Source: Flavobacteriales bacterium
GTDB lineage: Bacteria > Bacteroidota > Bacteroidia > Flavobacteriales_D > Sanyastnellaceae
NCBI GenBank assembly: GCA_022447625.1
Contig: JAKVAX010000004.1
Location: forward strand, 175,488-239,487
DNA: 64,000 nt
Direction: 5' to 3'
Made by a program: the position numbers and the translations under genes. The notes below the pieces were generated by a model. It made no database searches, was not told where the DNA came from, and saw only the letters and a list, made by a program, of their open reading frames with translations. How positions within the stretch are numbered: the first letter of the stretch is position 1; every line of letters begins with the position of its first letter. Of the stretch, positions 28,843 to 38,509 are shown one piece after another.

Positions 28843-30690
28843 ATGGCTGAAGTACAGTATACAGAAGATAATATCCGTTCCCTCGATTGGAAAGAGCACA
28901 TTCGGCTTCGTCCGGGTATGTACATCGGAAAACTAGGTGACGGTTCAACAGCAGACGATGGTATCTACGTTCTGCTCAAAGAGGTAATTGATAACTGCAT
29001 CGATGAGTACGTAATGGGCTACGGAAAGACGATTGAGATCAGTATCAAAGACGAACTTGTGAAGGTGCGAGATTACGGCCGAGGTATCCCGCTGGGTAAA
29101 GTGGTCGACGTAGTTTCGAAGATGAACACTGGTGCGAAGTACGACAGTAAGGCCTTCAAGAAATCCGTTGGTTTGAATGGGGTGGGTACGAAAGCAGTGA
29201 ATGCTTTGAGTACTTCATTTACCGTAGAGTCAGTCCGTGATGGAAAGATGAAGTCAGCTTCATTCGAACAGGGGAACCTCCTAGAAGAATCCAAAGAAGA
29301 GGAAAGCTCAAAGCGCAGAGGTACGCGCGTGACTTTTGTTCCAGACCCAAGTATCTTTGTCAACTTCCAGTACCGCATGCAATACGTGGAACGCTTGCTC
29401 TGGAATTATGCATACCTGAATACTGGATTGACGATCTACTTCAACGGTCAGAAATACCATTCAGAAAATGGACTCAAAGACCTACTGAACGCCAATCTCG
29501 GACAAGAGCCTAACTACCCAATTATCCACCTATTGGGTGATGATATAGAGGTGGCCTTGACCCATACTCAAGCATACGGAGAAGAGCATTACTCATTCGT
29601 TAACGGACAGTACACAACCCAAGGTGGTACGCACCAAGGGGCTTTCCGTGAAGCTTTAGTGAAAGTGGTGCGTGACTTCTTCGGGAAAGACTACGATGCG
29701 GCTGATATTCGTGCTGGTGTCGTAGGTGCCATCTCGATAAAAGTGATGGAGCCTGTTTTCGAATCGCAGACCAAGACGAAGCTTGGATCTACGGAAATTG
29801 AACCGGATGGAGCTTCGATTCGAAGCTTTGTGCTAGACTTCCTCAAGCGTGAACTCGACAATTTCCTTCATAAGAACTCAGAAATCGCGGAGGCTATTCA
29901 GAAGCGCATCCTTCAAAGCGAAAGAGAGCGTAAAGACCTTGCGGGTATTAAAAAGCTCGCCCGCGAGCGCGCGAAGAAGGCTAACCTGCACAACAAGAAA
30001 CTGCGTGATTGTCGCGTTCATCTGAACGAAAAGAAAGATCGTAGAGAAGAAACAACACTCTTCATTACCGAGGGTGATTCTGCTTCTGGTTCTATTACGA
30101 AAGCTCGCGATGTGAATACACAAGCGGTATTCTCATTGAAAGGGAAGCCATTGAACAGCTTTGGGCTCACAAAGAAGATCGTATACGAGAACGAGGAGTT
30201 CAATCTGCTTCAGGCAGCATTGAATATTGAAGACGGACTCGATAACCTGCGTTACAACAACGTGGTGATCGCAACCGATGCCGATGTGGATGGAATGCAC
30301 ATTCGATTGCTGCTTATCACCTTCTTCCTGCAGTTCTTCCCCGAATTGGTGAAGAGCGGACACCTTTACGTCCTGCAAACTCCTTTATTCCGAGTTCGGA
30401 ATAAGAAAGATACCTACTACTGCTACTCCCAAGAAGAGAAATTGGAGGCTATGGAGAAAGTCGGACGTAACCCAGAGATCACAAGATTCAAGGGGCTTGG
30501 AGAGATTTCACCTGACGAGTTCAAGCACTTTATCGGGGAGAATATTCGTCTAGATCCAGTGGTTATCGGGCAAGATAGCAGCATTAAAGACCTGCTTACC
30601 TTCTTTATGGGTAAGAATACACCAGATAGACAAAGCTTCATCATTGAAAACCTCCGTGTGGAACGTGATGAAATTGAAGAACCAGCTTAA
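28843..30690 (+). CDS. parE: DNA topoisomerase IV subunit B
   Basis: 615 residues from the ATG at 28843 ([20 protein letters not shown]); an in-frame ATG 66 bp upstream adds an unlikely hydrophobic tail. This is the ATPase subunit of a type IIA topoisomerase that decatenates chromosomes. The GHKL motifs ([27 protein letters not shown]) and QTKTKLGS precede a TOPRIM domain with EGDSASG and DADVDGMH. Domain order and length fit ParE. The parC gene follows after 14 bp, a common Bacteroidota arrangement, so the heterotetramer subunits are co-expressed. Confidence 0.93.
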   Translation: MAEVQYTEDNIRSLDWKEHIRLRPGMYIGKLGDGSTADDGIYVLLKEVIDNCIDEYVMGYGKTIEISIKDELVKVRDYGRGIPLGKVVDVVSKMNTGAKYDSKAFKKSVGLNGVGTKAVNALSTSFTVESVRDGKMKSASFEQGNLLEESKEEESSKRRGTRVTFVPDPSIFVNFQYRMQYVERLLWNYAYLNTGLTIYFNGQKYHSENGLKDLLNANLGQEPNYPIIHLLGDDIEVALTHTQAYGEEHYSFVNGQYTTQGGTHQGAFREALVKVVRDFFGKDYDAADIRAGVVGAISIKVMEPVFESQTKTKLGSTEIEPDGASIRSFVLDFLKRELDNFLHKNSEIAEAIQKRILQSERERKDLAGIKKLARERAKKANLHNKKLRDCRVHLNEKKDRREETTLFITEGDSASGSITKARDVNTQAVFSLKGKPLNSFGLTKKIVYENEEFNLLQAALNIEDGLDNLRYNNVVIATDADVDGMHIRLLLITFFLQFFPELVKSGHLYVLQTPLFRVRNKKDTYYCYSQEEKLEAMEKVGRNPEITRFKGLGEISPDEFKHFIGENIRLDPVVIGQDSSIKDLLTFFMGKNTPDRQSFIIENLRVERDEIEEPA

Positions 30691-30704
30691 CAGCCTAACA
30701 AGAC

Positions 30705-33419
30705 ATGGCAGAGAACGAAGAATTCGAACGCGACGAAGAATTCGAAGACAGTGGAGATAATACCCTGGAGAATGTCATCCAGGTGAAGGGGATGTATAAT
30801 GACTACTTCCTCGACTATGCCTCATATGTAATCCTTGAACGTGCAGTCCCTCACTTGTATGACGGACTAAAGCCGGTACAGCGCCGTATCCTGCACTCTT
30901 TGCGAGAAATGGATGATGGACGTTTCCATAAGGTGGCGAATGCGATTGGTAACACCATGAAATATCACCCGCACGGTGATGCTTCTATTGGTGATGCCAT
31001 GGTTCAGATTGGTCAAAAAGAGATTCTCCTCGATACTCAGGGAAACTGGGGTAACATCTTGACTGGAGATAGCGCCGCTGCTCCACGTTATATCGAGGTG
31101 AAGCTTTCTAAGTTCGCAAATCGCGTTGCGTTCAATGGAAAGACCACTACATGGTTAAGCTCGTATGACGGACGAAACCAAGAGCCGGAAACGCTTCCGA
31201 TGAAGTTTCCATTGTTACTTGCTCAAGGAGTTGAAGGTATCGCCGTAGGTCTTGCGTGCAAGATCCTCCCACACAACTTTGTGGAGTTGATTGATGGTTC
31301 AATTGACATCCTTAAAGGCAAGAAAGTGACGCTCTATCCAGACTTCCCAACTGGAGGGATGATGGATGCATCTGACTACAACGACGGACTGCGAGGTGGA
31401 AAGATTAAGGTGCGTGCCCGCATCAAGAAGGTGGATGCTAAGACACTGTCAGTGTACGAATTGCCGTATAACACCTCAACTACTAGTTTAATCGGTTCGA
31501 TTCTGAAAGCCAACGATCGCGGGAAGATCAAAATCAAGAAGGTAGAAGATAATACAGCCGATCAAGTTGAAATTCTGATTCACCTAGCATCAAACGTTTC
31601 TCCTGACAAAACGATAGATGCATTGTACGCATTCACTGACTGTGAAATTTCTATCTCACCGAACTCGTGTGTGATTGAAAATGATCGTCCGCAGTTCCTT
31701 GGAATGAGTGAGATGCTTCGTCGCAGTACTGAGCGTACTAAAGACTTGTTGAAGCAGGAGCTGGAGATTCGCAAAGGTGAGCTTCAAGAACAGTGGCATT
31801 TCGCGAGTCTTGAAAAGATATTCATTGAGAAGCGCATTTACCGCGACATTGAAGAGTGTGAGACGTGGGAAGCGATTCTTGAAACAATCCACAAAGGATT
31901 AAAGCCTCACATCAAGCACCTCATCCGTGAAGTGACCGATGAAGATGTCACTCGTTTGACTGAAATCCGCATCAAGCGTATTTCGAAGTTCGATAGCTTC
32001 AAGGCCGATGAGAAGATCGCTTCGTTGGAAGGAGAGATTGAGAAGGTTCAATTCCACCTGGATAACCTGACAGACTTCGCCATCGACTACTTCAAGGAGT
32101 TGAAGAAGAACTTCGCTGAAGGACGTGAGAGAAAAACAGAGATTAAAGCCTTTGATACCATTGATCGTTCAAAAGTAGCCGTGGCCAATGCCAAGCTGTA
32201 CGCGAACTTCGAAGAAGGCTTCATTGGCACAGGCTTGAAGCGTTCTGAAGGAGAGTTTGTTTGTGATTGTTCAGACATCGATGATATCATTGTCTTCCGC
32301 AAAGACGGTACGATGATCGTTACGCGAGTTTCTTCGAAGGCCTTCGTGGGCAAAGACATCATCCATGCTTGGGTTTGGAAGAAGGGCGATAAGCGCCGTG
32401 TCTACAACTGCATTTACCGTGATGGAAAAGCAGGAAAGACAATGGTGAAGCGCTTTAGTGTGACTTCGATTACTCGTGATCGTGAATACCCAATTACAAA
32501 AGGTACTCCAGGTTCAGAGGTCTTGTACTTCACAGCCAATCCAAATGGTGAAGCTGAAGTGGTGACCATCTATCTGAAGGCGATTCAACGTGTGAAGAAG
32601 CTGAAGTGGGATATCGATTTCTCTGAAATCCTGATCAAAGGACGAGGAGCAGGAGGTAATACGGTGACCAAATTCCCAGTTCGTAAACTTGAATTGAAGG
32701 AGAGTGGAGTCTCTACCTTGGGTGCTCGTAAGATCTGGTTTGATGAAACGGTGCAGCGTTTGAACGCTGATGGAAGAGGGAATTTCCTTGGTGACTTCAA
32801 TCCTGAAGACAAGATCCTTGTGCTCATGAGTACGGGAGAATATAAGCTGACCGGCTTTGACCTCGCCACGCACTTCGATGAGAACAAAATTCACATTGAG
32901 AAATGGGATCCAGAACGCCCAATTTCTGCAGTGTATTACGACGGAGAGAAAGAAGAATACTACGTGAAACGCTTCTTACCTGAATCTACAAGCAAGAAAA
33001 CGAGTTTCATTTCTGATCATGAGAATAGTCGCTTAGCTGTTGCTTCGACGCTTCACCACCCACATGTGCGTGTGAAGTTTAACAAGCGATTTAAGCATAC
33101 CAGAGATAAGGAAGATCAAATCCTAAACCTGCGAGAGTTTATCGCTGTGAAAGGGATGAAAGCGCTTGGAAATAGACTTTCGCCGCTTCCTATAACTGAA
33201 GTTCTGATGGAACCGGCTATTGAAGACTTGGAAGCTAAGGTCGAGGCTGAAATCCAGGCGGAAAAGGCAGCGCAAAATCCGGCTCCTCCGGCTGCTGCAG
33301 CTGCGGAAGATTTTGCTCCGGAAGCTGACCAAATCAGTCAGCCGATTGATTTGGAACTCCCAGATAGCTCGAAGAAAGGCACTCCACCTGAGGAGGGTGA
33401 GCAACCGACCTTATTCTAG
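30705..33419 (+). CDS. parC: DNA topoisomerase IV subunit A
   Basis: 904 residues. The DNA-cleaving tyrosine is Y129 in SAAAPRYIE. The breakage-reunion core (DGLKPVQRRIL, YHPHGDASIGDAMV) is followed by a coiled-coil gate and a degenerate C-terminal beta-pinwheel region. The tail is Ala/Pro/Glu-rich (about 850-904) and probably disordered. The N-terminal 25 residues are strongly acidic. Gene order behind parE supports ParC over GyrA. The quinolone-determining region contains HGDASIGD, with Ser at the usual GyrA Ser83-like position. Confidence 0.93.
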   Translation: MAENEEFERDEEFEDSGDNTLENVIQVKGMYNDYFLDYASYVILERAVPHLYDGLKPVQRRILHSLREMDDGRFHKVANAIGNTMKYHPHGDASIGDAMVQIGQKEILLDTQGNWGNILTGDSAAAPRYIEVKLSKFANRVAFNGKTTTWLSSYDGRNQEPETLPMKFPLLLAQGVEGIAVGLACKILPHNFVELIDGSIDILKGKKVTLYPDFPTGGMMDASDYNDGLRGGKIKVRARIKKVDAKTLSVYELPYNTSTTSLIGSILKANDRGKIKIKKVEDNTADQVEILIHLASNVSPDKTIDALYAFTDCEISISPNSCVIENDRPQFLGMSEMLRRSTERTKDLLKQELEIRKGELQEQWHFASLEKIFIEKRIYRDIEECETWEAILETIHKGLKPHIKHLIREVTDEDVTRLTEIRIKRISKFDSFKADEKIASLEGEIEKVQFHLDNLTDFAIDYFKELKKNFAEGRERKTEIKAFDTIDRSKVAVANAKLYANFEEGFIGTGLKRSEGEFVCDCSDIDDIIVFRKDGTMIVTRVSSKAFVGKDIIHAWVWKKGDKRRVYNCIYRDGKAGKTMVKRFSVTSITRDREYPITKGTPGSEVLYFTANPNGEAEVVTIYLKAIQRVKKLKWDIDFSEILIKGRGAGGNTVTKFPVRKLELKESGVSTLGARKIWFDETVQRLNADGRGNFLGDFNPEDKILVLMSTGEYKLTGFDLATHFDENKIHIEKWDPERPISAVYYDGEKEEYYVKRFLPESTSKKTSFISDHENSRLAVASTLHHPHVRVKFNKRFKHTRDKEDQILNLREFIAVKGMKALGNRLSPLPITEVLMEPAIEDLEAKVEAEIQAEKAAQNPAPPAAAAAEDFAPEADQISQPIDLELPDSSKKGTPPEEGEQPTLF

Positions 33420-33449
33420 ACCCATTGATTTAAGCTACTTTCGCGACGC

Positions 33450-34217
33450 ATGAATAAGATCGTCAGTTTTGTAACGCGCTTTATTCCTCGCCACATTTTG
33501 CAGCGAGTGGCGCACTTGTTTCTTCAGTTGTTGAGCTTCTTTTATCGAGGGAAGAACATTGAAGATCCAATCTCTGGAATCTCGTACCGCAAGATTCTCC
33601 CTTACGGTCGTGTACACAGTCGTCCGAATGCCCTAGCACCAGACAGCATGTCACTCGAGCGCCATCGATTGATCTGGCTTTACCTGCGAGAGAAGACGAA
33701 TTTCTTCAAAGATGATCTACGCTTCCTGCACATGGCGCCTGAATACTGTTTCTTGAAACTATTCAAGCGCCAGAAGAATCTCGAGTACGTGACTGGAGAC
33801 CTTCTTTCTCCTTGGGCAGAGCACCATTTCGACGCTCATCAAATCCCGTTTGAAGACAATAGCTTCGATGTGGTAATGGCGAATCACCTGCTTGAGCACG
33901 TTGAAGATGATCGTCAGGTGATGCGTGAGTTTCATCGTATTATGAAGCCAGGCGGTTGGGGTATTTTCCAGGTTCCTATTGATTACGCTAGCGCGGAAAC
34001 TCAAGAAGACCCAAACGTGACTGATCCTGCTGAAAGAGAACGTTTGTACTGGCAGCGTGACCATGTTCGTTTGTATGGACGAGACTATGCGGAACGCTTA
34101 CGTGAAGCCGGTTTTGAAGTGAAAGAAGATGATTATGTTGGGGAACTAGGGAAGGAGCTTCAAGAGCGATATGCTTTGATGCCCGAAGAAATCATCTACT
34201 ACTGTCATAAGAAATAA
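33450..34217 (+). CDS. Class I SAM-dependent methyltransferase
   Basis: 255 residues. The first 85 are basic, with an amphipathic N-terminus. A methyltransferase-11-like domain is visible from FLHMAPEYCFLKLFK through DAHQIPFEDNSFDVVMANHLLEHVEDDRQVMREFHRIMKPGGWGIFQVP. The usual GxGxG motif I is replaced by HMAPE, as in a group of methyltransferases often linked to polysaccharide or lipid work. The substrate is unknown. It starts 30 bp after parC on the same strand. The 13-bp motif is embedded at 33986-33998, where it encodes ASAE. Confidence 0.8.
   Translation: MNKIVSFVTRFIPRHILQRVAHLFLQLLSFFYRGKNIEDPISGISYRKILPYGRVHSRPNALAPDSMSLERHRLIWLYLREKTNFFKDDLRFLHMAPEYCFLKLFKRQKNLEYVTGDLLSPWAEHHFDAHQIPFEDNSFDVVMANHLLEHVEDDRQVMREFHRIMKPGGWGIFQVPIDYASAETQEDPNVTDPAERERLYWQRDHVRLYGRDYAERLREAGFEVKEDDYVGELGKELQERYALMPEEIIYYCHKK
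33986..33998 (+). repeat. 13-bp iterated motif, exact copy
   Basis: CGCTAGCGCGGAA within the methyltransferase gene, encoding A-S-A-E after a Tyr codon. Confidence 0.85.
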
Positions 34218-34221
34218 GGAA

Positions 34222-34833
34222 TCACGCTTCGGCGCTAGCCTTTACGAAATCCAGATCATTAAACGCGTTGAGAAGCTCTTCAGTCAAACTCTGACGAACC
34301 GAAGTTGTCAAGGTGCATTTGAATTCGAACTCGTGAGTGATCATCTCAAGATCATAATCCTTCAAGATCTTCATTACAGAACCCATTGCCTCATATGGGA
34401 AGTCAACCTTGATAGTGTCTTCAACGAGTAACTCAATAATGCTACCCGCCTCAATAGCCTCACGTGCTGAAGTGCGGTAAGCGTCGATCAATCCGCCCAC
34501 GCCAAGTTTCACACCTCCGAAATATCTGACCACGACAATCAACACATTCGTAAGGTCATAGCTTTGGATTTGACCCAAGATTGGTTTACCCGCGCTGTTG
34601 CTAGGCTCACCATCGTCATTCGCGCGATAGCGTTTTTTATCATGCCCCAATCGCCAAGCATAGCAATGATGACGTGCAGCGTGATGCTCCTTTTTAACTA
34701 CCTCTAAGAAAGCCTTGATTTCATCTTCATTGCGCACAGAAAAAGCATAGCCAAAATGCTTGCTGCCTTTGACTTTATAAAGACTTTCAGAGCGTCCTTT
34801 GAGGCTTAGATAAGTGTCTGAAGCTTCGCTCAA
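34222..34833 (-). CDS. YigZ/IMPACT family protein
   Basis: 203 residues of the UPF0029 family. The signature HHCYAWRLG...DDGEPSNSAGKPILGQIQ...NVLIVVVRYFGGVKLGVGGLIDAYRTSA is complete, followed by the small C-terminal ferredoxin-like domain. Eukaryotic IMPACT regulates translation through Gcn2; bacterial YigZ has an unclear role, perhaps nucleic-acid binding. It overlaps the upstream hypothetical gene by 4 bp (ATGA), so the pair is probably translationally coupled. The final codons (A-S-A-E-A-stop) contain one copy of the 16-bp GGCTAGCGCCGAAGCG word. Confidence 0.9.
   Translation of the reverse strand: MSEASDTYLSLKGRSESLYKVKGSKHFGYAFSVRNEDEIKAFLEVVKKEHHAARHHCYAWRLGHDKKRYRANDDGEPSNSAGKPILGQIQSYDLTNVLIVVVRYFGGVKLGVGGLIDAYRTSAREAIEAGSIIELLVEDTIKVDFPYEAMGSVMKILKDYDLEMITHEFEFKCTLTTSVRQSLTEELLNAFNDLDFVKASAEA
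34225..34240 (-). repeat. 16-bp word shared with position 54416
   Basis: CGCTTCGGCGCTAGCC, the exact reverse complement of the sequence at 54416-54431. Its core is two mismatches from the 13-bp motif. It covers the last codons of the YigZ-family gene. Confidence 0.75.
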
Positions 34834-35231
34834 GAAATAGGGTTCAAGTTCACAGAGAAGACTGTGATTGAATTCGGATCGCGGTCGTAATACAGTTTAT
34901 CGAGTGCTCCGAGAACATTCTTTGCACTGAAGTAAGAAGTGTGAAGCAAGCTTTCACCATGAATAGACCACTGGATAGTGTACGAGCTCTCGCGATCTTT
35001 GTAGTTCTTTACGTACTCAAGCATTGAGCGAAGTGCATCTAGCTTGCTCACTCCCTCGCAAATGTGGAACAAGAAGCTCTGATTGTGACGAGGGTTGATG
35101 GTGATCAAACGCAGAATTGCGTTGTTGTCTTGCTCATCGAAATCGAATACGACACTATTTTTCCCAAGGCCAATGTATTCACTGATCTCAGCTTGGATCT
35201 GAGCGATCTCGATATTCTTATCTACAGTCAT
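34830..35231 (-). CDS. Hypothetical protein, 133 residues
   Basis: A soluble, mildly acidic protein without signal peptide or membrane segment. It has a predicted helix-strand pattern and the phrases SYTIQWSIHGESLLHTSYF and ALDKLYYDRDPNSITVFSVNLNP. I do not recognise the family. It is translationally coupled to the YigZ-family gene by an ATGA overlap and sits just downstream of the decayed DNA-glycosylase gene on the same strand. Codon use looks like its neighbours, so it is probably real. Confidence 0.65.
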   Translation of the reverse strand: MTVDKNIEIAQIQAEISEYIGLGKNSVVFDFDEQDNNAILRLITINPRHNQSFLFHICEGVSKLDALRSMLEYVKNYKDRESSYTIQWSIHGESLLHTSYFSAKNVLGALDKLYYDRDPNSITVFSVNLNPIS

Positions 35232-35261
35232 GGAGTTACTTTACTTAACAAAGCTACGAAA

Positions 35262-35897
35262 TCAAGTTCCTTCAAGCTTGCGCTGAAGATACTTTCTAAG
35301 AACGCCGAACTTACGCTTGAATGAATCAGCTACAATATGCTGAAGAATAGGAACCTCTTCAGATTTGAAGAACGGATTTTTCTCAACTATTGTTGGTTGC
35401 TAGGAGAGGGATGTGGCATTCTTAGAAAACCGTTTTCAAGATGCTTTTCAAAATCGCTAATTGGCGCAGTCATGTTCCGTTTTTAGTCTATTTGGCCAGT
35501 AGTAAGCCTGAGCGTACGCTCCAATCAGTAAGGTGAGTTGGATGTTCTGAAACTACTCCCAAATGCGCTCGTGCCAAAACGGTGCGTATTCTTTTCTTGG
35601 TAGGAGGTCTCCGCAGCTTCCTTTGCCTGGGTAACAGAACCCCATGGGCATAATGGCAAATTTTGAATCGTCATAGGATGTGTCGCGATCAACATTCAAC
35701 CATTTCCGCAAACGGTCTCCGCCTGGGTCATTCCATGCAATCCCTGAGGTATGAATTCGAGTTCTTGGTGCTTGTCCGATGATCATGAATGATGCGTCTT
35801 TATCAAAAGCCACTACAGGTCTAGGACCCAGCACAAGCGATGCAACGCAGACGGTGCATCCAGCAATCTCTTTTTTTAAGTTTCTCCACTTTTCCAA
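35262..35897 (-). pseudogene. Uracil-DNA glycosylase superfamily pseudogene (one nonsense, two frameshifts)
   Basis: The first 114 codons are open: GCTVCVASLVLGPRPVV, FMIIGQAPRTRIHTSGIAWNDPGGDRLRKWL and AIMPMGFCYPGKGSCGDLLPRKEYAPFWHERIWE, all typical of uracil-DNA-glycosylase-like proteins of about 190-200 residues. A TAG at 35553-35555 ends the frame, yet the same frame continues FQNIQLTLLIGAYAQAYYW, as the family would. A frameshift near 35471-35490 leads to SDFEKHLENGFLRMPHPSPSNQ, the family's HPSP motif. A second near 35385-35400 leads to TIVEKNPFFKSEEVPILQHIV and a stop at 35262. Total length then matches an intact homologue. Three lesions favour a decayed gene over sequencing error. Confidence 0.85.
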
Positions 35898-35997
35898 TTA
35901 CTCATTCAAAGCGACATCTCACCAGTACATTTAGCCAACTAATCAATCTGGCTTTTGCTCATGACAGGTTGAACATACTTTAGCATAAAATAATCCA

Positions 35998-37002
35998 ATG
36001 AAAAAGCTATACACTTTAATCGTACTTCTCCTGTGTGTTGTTGGGATGAATGCCCAAACCTACACTAGCGGTGACATGCTTTCACCGGTTGCGAACGAAT
36101 TTACCATGAATCAGATTGATTACGTAGACCTCAGCTCTCAAACAGGTGCGAATCAAACATGGGATTTTTCAAACGAAACGAACTGGTCTGATCTGGCCTT
36201 CTCGGTGATGAACCCTGCAGATGTTGATGGGGCTGATAATTTCCCGCAAGCGAACTATTCATTGAATGCTGATGATCTGATAAACAACTTCCTTTCAGTG
36301 ACTTCAAGTGGTGCTTCGGTATTGGGACTCTATGGTAACGCCGGTGGAATAGAAATCATCCAAACCTTCTCTGATCCACAGACACTGTACGGATTCCCTT
36401 TGACTTTCGGTGCTAGCGGTAGCGATGATTACGAAGGTTCAATGAGCTCTGCAGGTTTCGTTCAAGGAATGGAAGGAACTGTGACTTGGGAAGTGGTTGG
36501 CTCTGGAACAGTAATCACACCTATGGGAAGCTTCTCGAATGCACTCATGATTCACACTTTTGATGACGGAATCATCTCTTCAGAAGCAGGAGGAATGACT
36601 TTCGAGGGGACATCAACTGTTGATAGCTACGAAATTCTAGTATCTGGTTACCCAATTCCTTTGGTTCATATGGATGTAACAACAACCGAATTCTTCGGCG
36701 AGGTAGATAGCGAAACAACAGCGTACATCATGGCAGATGCGGGAGTGTCTGTGTCTGAATTAGGCAAGGCATCGTTTGATGTGTATCCAAATCCAGCGAA
36801 TGATGTGGTTTATATCGCTAACGCGGAAACGGTGAGTGCACAGATTGATATTCTTGACATGACAGGCAAAGTGGTCTTCACTCAATCAACGAACGGAAAC
36901 CAAACGATTACGGTAGATACAAGTAACCTGAATGCAGGCCTTTATTTCGTGGCTATGCGTACGGGAGAGTCAATAAGCACGCAGAAGCTAATCATCGAAT
37001 AA
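35998..37002 (+). CDS. Secreted T9SS type A cargo protein
   Basis: 334 residues with a signal peptide (MKKLYTLIVLLLCVVGMNAQ), an Asp/Asn/Gly-rich beta domain of about 220 residues without a known catalytic motif, and a terminal sorting domain starting FDVYPNPANDVVYIANAE and ending SISTQKLIIE. Function beyond secretion is unknown. It is followed by a clear terminator. A CGCTAACGCGGAA variant of the 13-bp motif lies inside the sorting domain, encoding ANAE. Confidence 0.8.
   Translation: MKKLYTLIVLLLCVVGMNAQTYTSGDMLSPVANEFTMNQIDYVDLSSQTGANQTWDFSNETNWSDLAFSVMNPADVDGADNFPQANYSLNADDLINNFLSVTSSGASVLGLYGNAGGIEIIQTFSDPQTLYGFPLTFGASGSDDYEGSMSSAGFVQGMEGTVTWEVVGSGTVITPMGSFSNALMIHTFDDGIISSEAGGMTFEGTSTVDSYEILVSGYPIPLVHMDVTTTEFFGEVDSETTAYIMADAGVSVSELGKASFDVYPNPANDVVYIANAETVSAQIDILDMTGKVVFTQSTNGNQTITVDTSNLNAGLYFVAMRTGESISTQKLIIE
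36816..36828 (+). repeat. 13-bp iterated motif, CTAACG variant
   Basis: CGCTAACGCGGAA, inside the T9SS cargo gene, encoding A-N-A-E. Confidence 0.8.
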
Positions 37003-37029
37003 TCGCGTGATACTATTAAGGTTACGGAG

Positions 37030-37060
37030 AGGCCAGGACATACGTTCTGGCCTTTCTTCA
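37030..37060 (+). terminator. Terminator after the T9SS cargo gene
   Basis: A 10-bp stem (AGGCCAGGAC with GTTCTGGCCT, one G-T pair, loop ATAC) is followed by TTCTTCAT, 27 bp past the stop codon. Confidence 0.75.
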
Positions 37061-37143
37061 TATAGAAGTGTTCGAATAATGTTAGAACTGCGTGAGATAC
37101 GTCGAGAACAATGCACTTATTTTCGTTCTAAAAACAAAAGTAC

Positions 37144-38505
37144 ATGTCTCATACAGTCATCATTGGTAACGGAATATCTGGTGTAACCGCCGCCAGACAT
37201 ATTCGGAAACGCAGCGACGATCGCATCACGATTATCTCTGCAGAGACCGATCATTTCTTTAGTCGTACGGCGCTGATGTATATCTACATGGGGCATATGA
37301 CTTACGAAAACACCAAACCTTTTGAAGATCACTTCTGGTCTAAAAACAGAATTGATCTGATGCGTGAGTACGTATCTACAATAGACTATGCGAAGAAGAC
37401 ACTTCAGTTTTCAAATGGGGGTACCTTGGCTTACGATAAGTTGATTCTGGCGGTAGGATCTAAACCCAACAAATTCGGGTGGCCTGGTCAAGACCTTGAT
37501 GGTGTTCAAGGGCTGTACAGTTACCAAGACTTGGAGCTGTTAGAGAGGAATACGCATGGTCCATTGGTAAAATACCCAGTAAAAAAGAAAGTAAAACGTG
37601 CAGTGCTCGTAGGAGGAGGTTTGATTGGAGTGGAATTCGCTGAAATGCTTATGACCCGTGATATTGAGGTGACATTCTTAGTTCGCGAAGATCGCTTCTG
37701 GGGTAACGTTTTACCGAAAGAGGAGGGGGAACTTGTTGCTCGCCATATGATTGAGCACCACGTTGATCTTCGACTCAACACTGAGCTCGCGGAGGTGATA
37801 CCAGATGAGAATGGTCGTGCCAAAGCCATCAAAACCAAAGACGGCGAAACGATTGAATGTCAGCTTGTGGGATTAACAGCTGGAGTTTCGCCGAACGTAG
37901 CTTTTCTGAGAGGCGGTGAGCTGGAGATAGATCGCGGAATACTAGTGGATGAATACCTGAAAACGAATATTGCTGACGTCTATGCCATCGGTGATTGCGC
38001 TCAAATGAGAAATCCTTCGAAAGGAAGAAGGCCGCTCGAGCAAGTGTGGTATACCGGACGAATGATGGGAGAAACAGTAGGAGCAACGCTAACAGGTACG
38101 CCAACACCATACAAGCCAGGATACTGGTTCAATAGCGCGAAATTCTTTGATATCGAATACCAAACCTATGGTACGGTTCCCGCGCGTGACCTAGATGGAT
38201 TATCTGAGTTTTATTGGGAGCATCCGGATGGTAAGATCTGTATCAAGATTGTCTTTGAAACAGCAACCCGCCGATTCCATGGTATCAATACCTTCGGAAT
38301 TCGAATGCGTCACGAGCGATTTGATAAATGGCTCAATGAAGAACGATCTGTAGATCATATCATGGAGTATTTGGCGGATGCGAATTTTGATCCTGAATTT
38401 TATCGCAAACACGAAAAAGCGGTAGTCTATAAGTTCAACGCAGAACAGGGAACCTCGATCATTCCAAAGAAAAGAAGCTGGAAACGCATTTTTAGCATAG
38501 CCTAA
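37144..38505 (+). CDS. FAD/NAD(P)-dependent oxidoreductase
   Basis: 453 residues of the pyridine nucleotide-disulphide oxidoreductase fold. The FAD-binding motif VIIGNGISGVTAARHI is at the N-terminus, the NAD(P) motif AVLVGGGLIGVEFAEML near residue 155, and the second FAD motif DVYAIGDCAQ near residue 280. No redox-active CxxC is visible, so it resembles the NirB/rubredoxin-reductase branch. The C-terminal 130 residues are not the usual dimer domain. A membrane polyferredoxin gene follows after 4 bp, so electrons may pass between NAD(P)H and a membrane Fe-S protein. The substrate is unknown. Confidence 0.85.
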   Translation: MSHTVIIGNGISGVTAARHIRKRSDDRITIISAETDHFFSRTALMYIYMGHMTYENTKPFEDHFWSKNRIDLMREYVSTIDYAKKTLQFSNGGTLAYDKLILAVGSKPNKFGWPGQDLDGVQGLYSYQDLELLERNTHGPLVKYPVKKKVKRAVLVGGGLIGVEFAEMLMTRDIEVTFLVREDRFWGNVLPKEEGELVARHMIEHHVDLRLNTELAEVIPDENGRAKAIKTKDGETIECQLVGLTAGVSPNVAFLRGGELEIDRGILVDEYLKTNIADVYAIGDCAQMRNPSKGRRPLEQVWYTGRMMGETVGATLTGTPTPYKPGYWFNSAKFFDIEYQTYGTVPARDLDGLSEFYWEHPDGKICIKIVFETATRRFHGINTFGIRMRHERFDKWLNEERSVDHIMEYLADANFDPEFYRKHEKAVVYKFNAEQGTSIIPKKRSWKRIFSIA

Positions 38506-38509
38506 GATC

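Noticed and set aside
36405..36418. GGTGCTAGCGGTAGC as a possible motif copy
   Set aside because: It lacks the CGCGGAA side and differs at several positions; Gly-Ala-Ser-Gly codons explain it.
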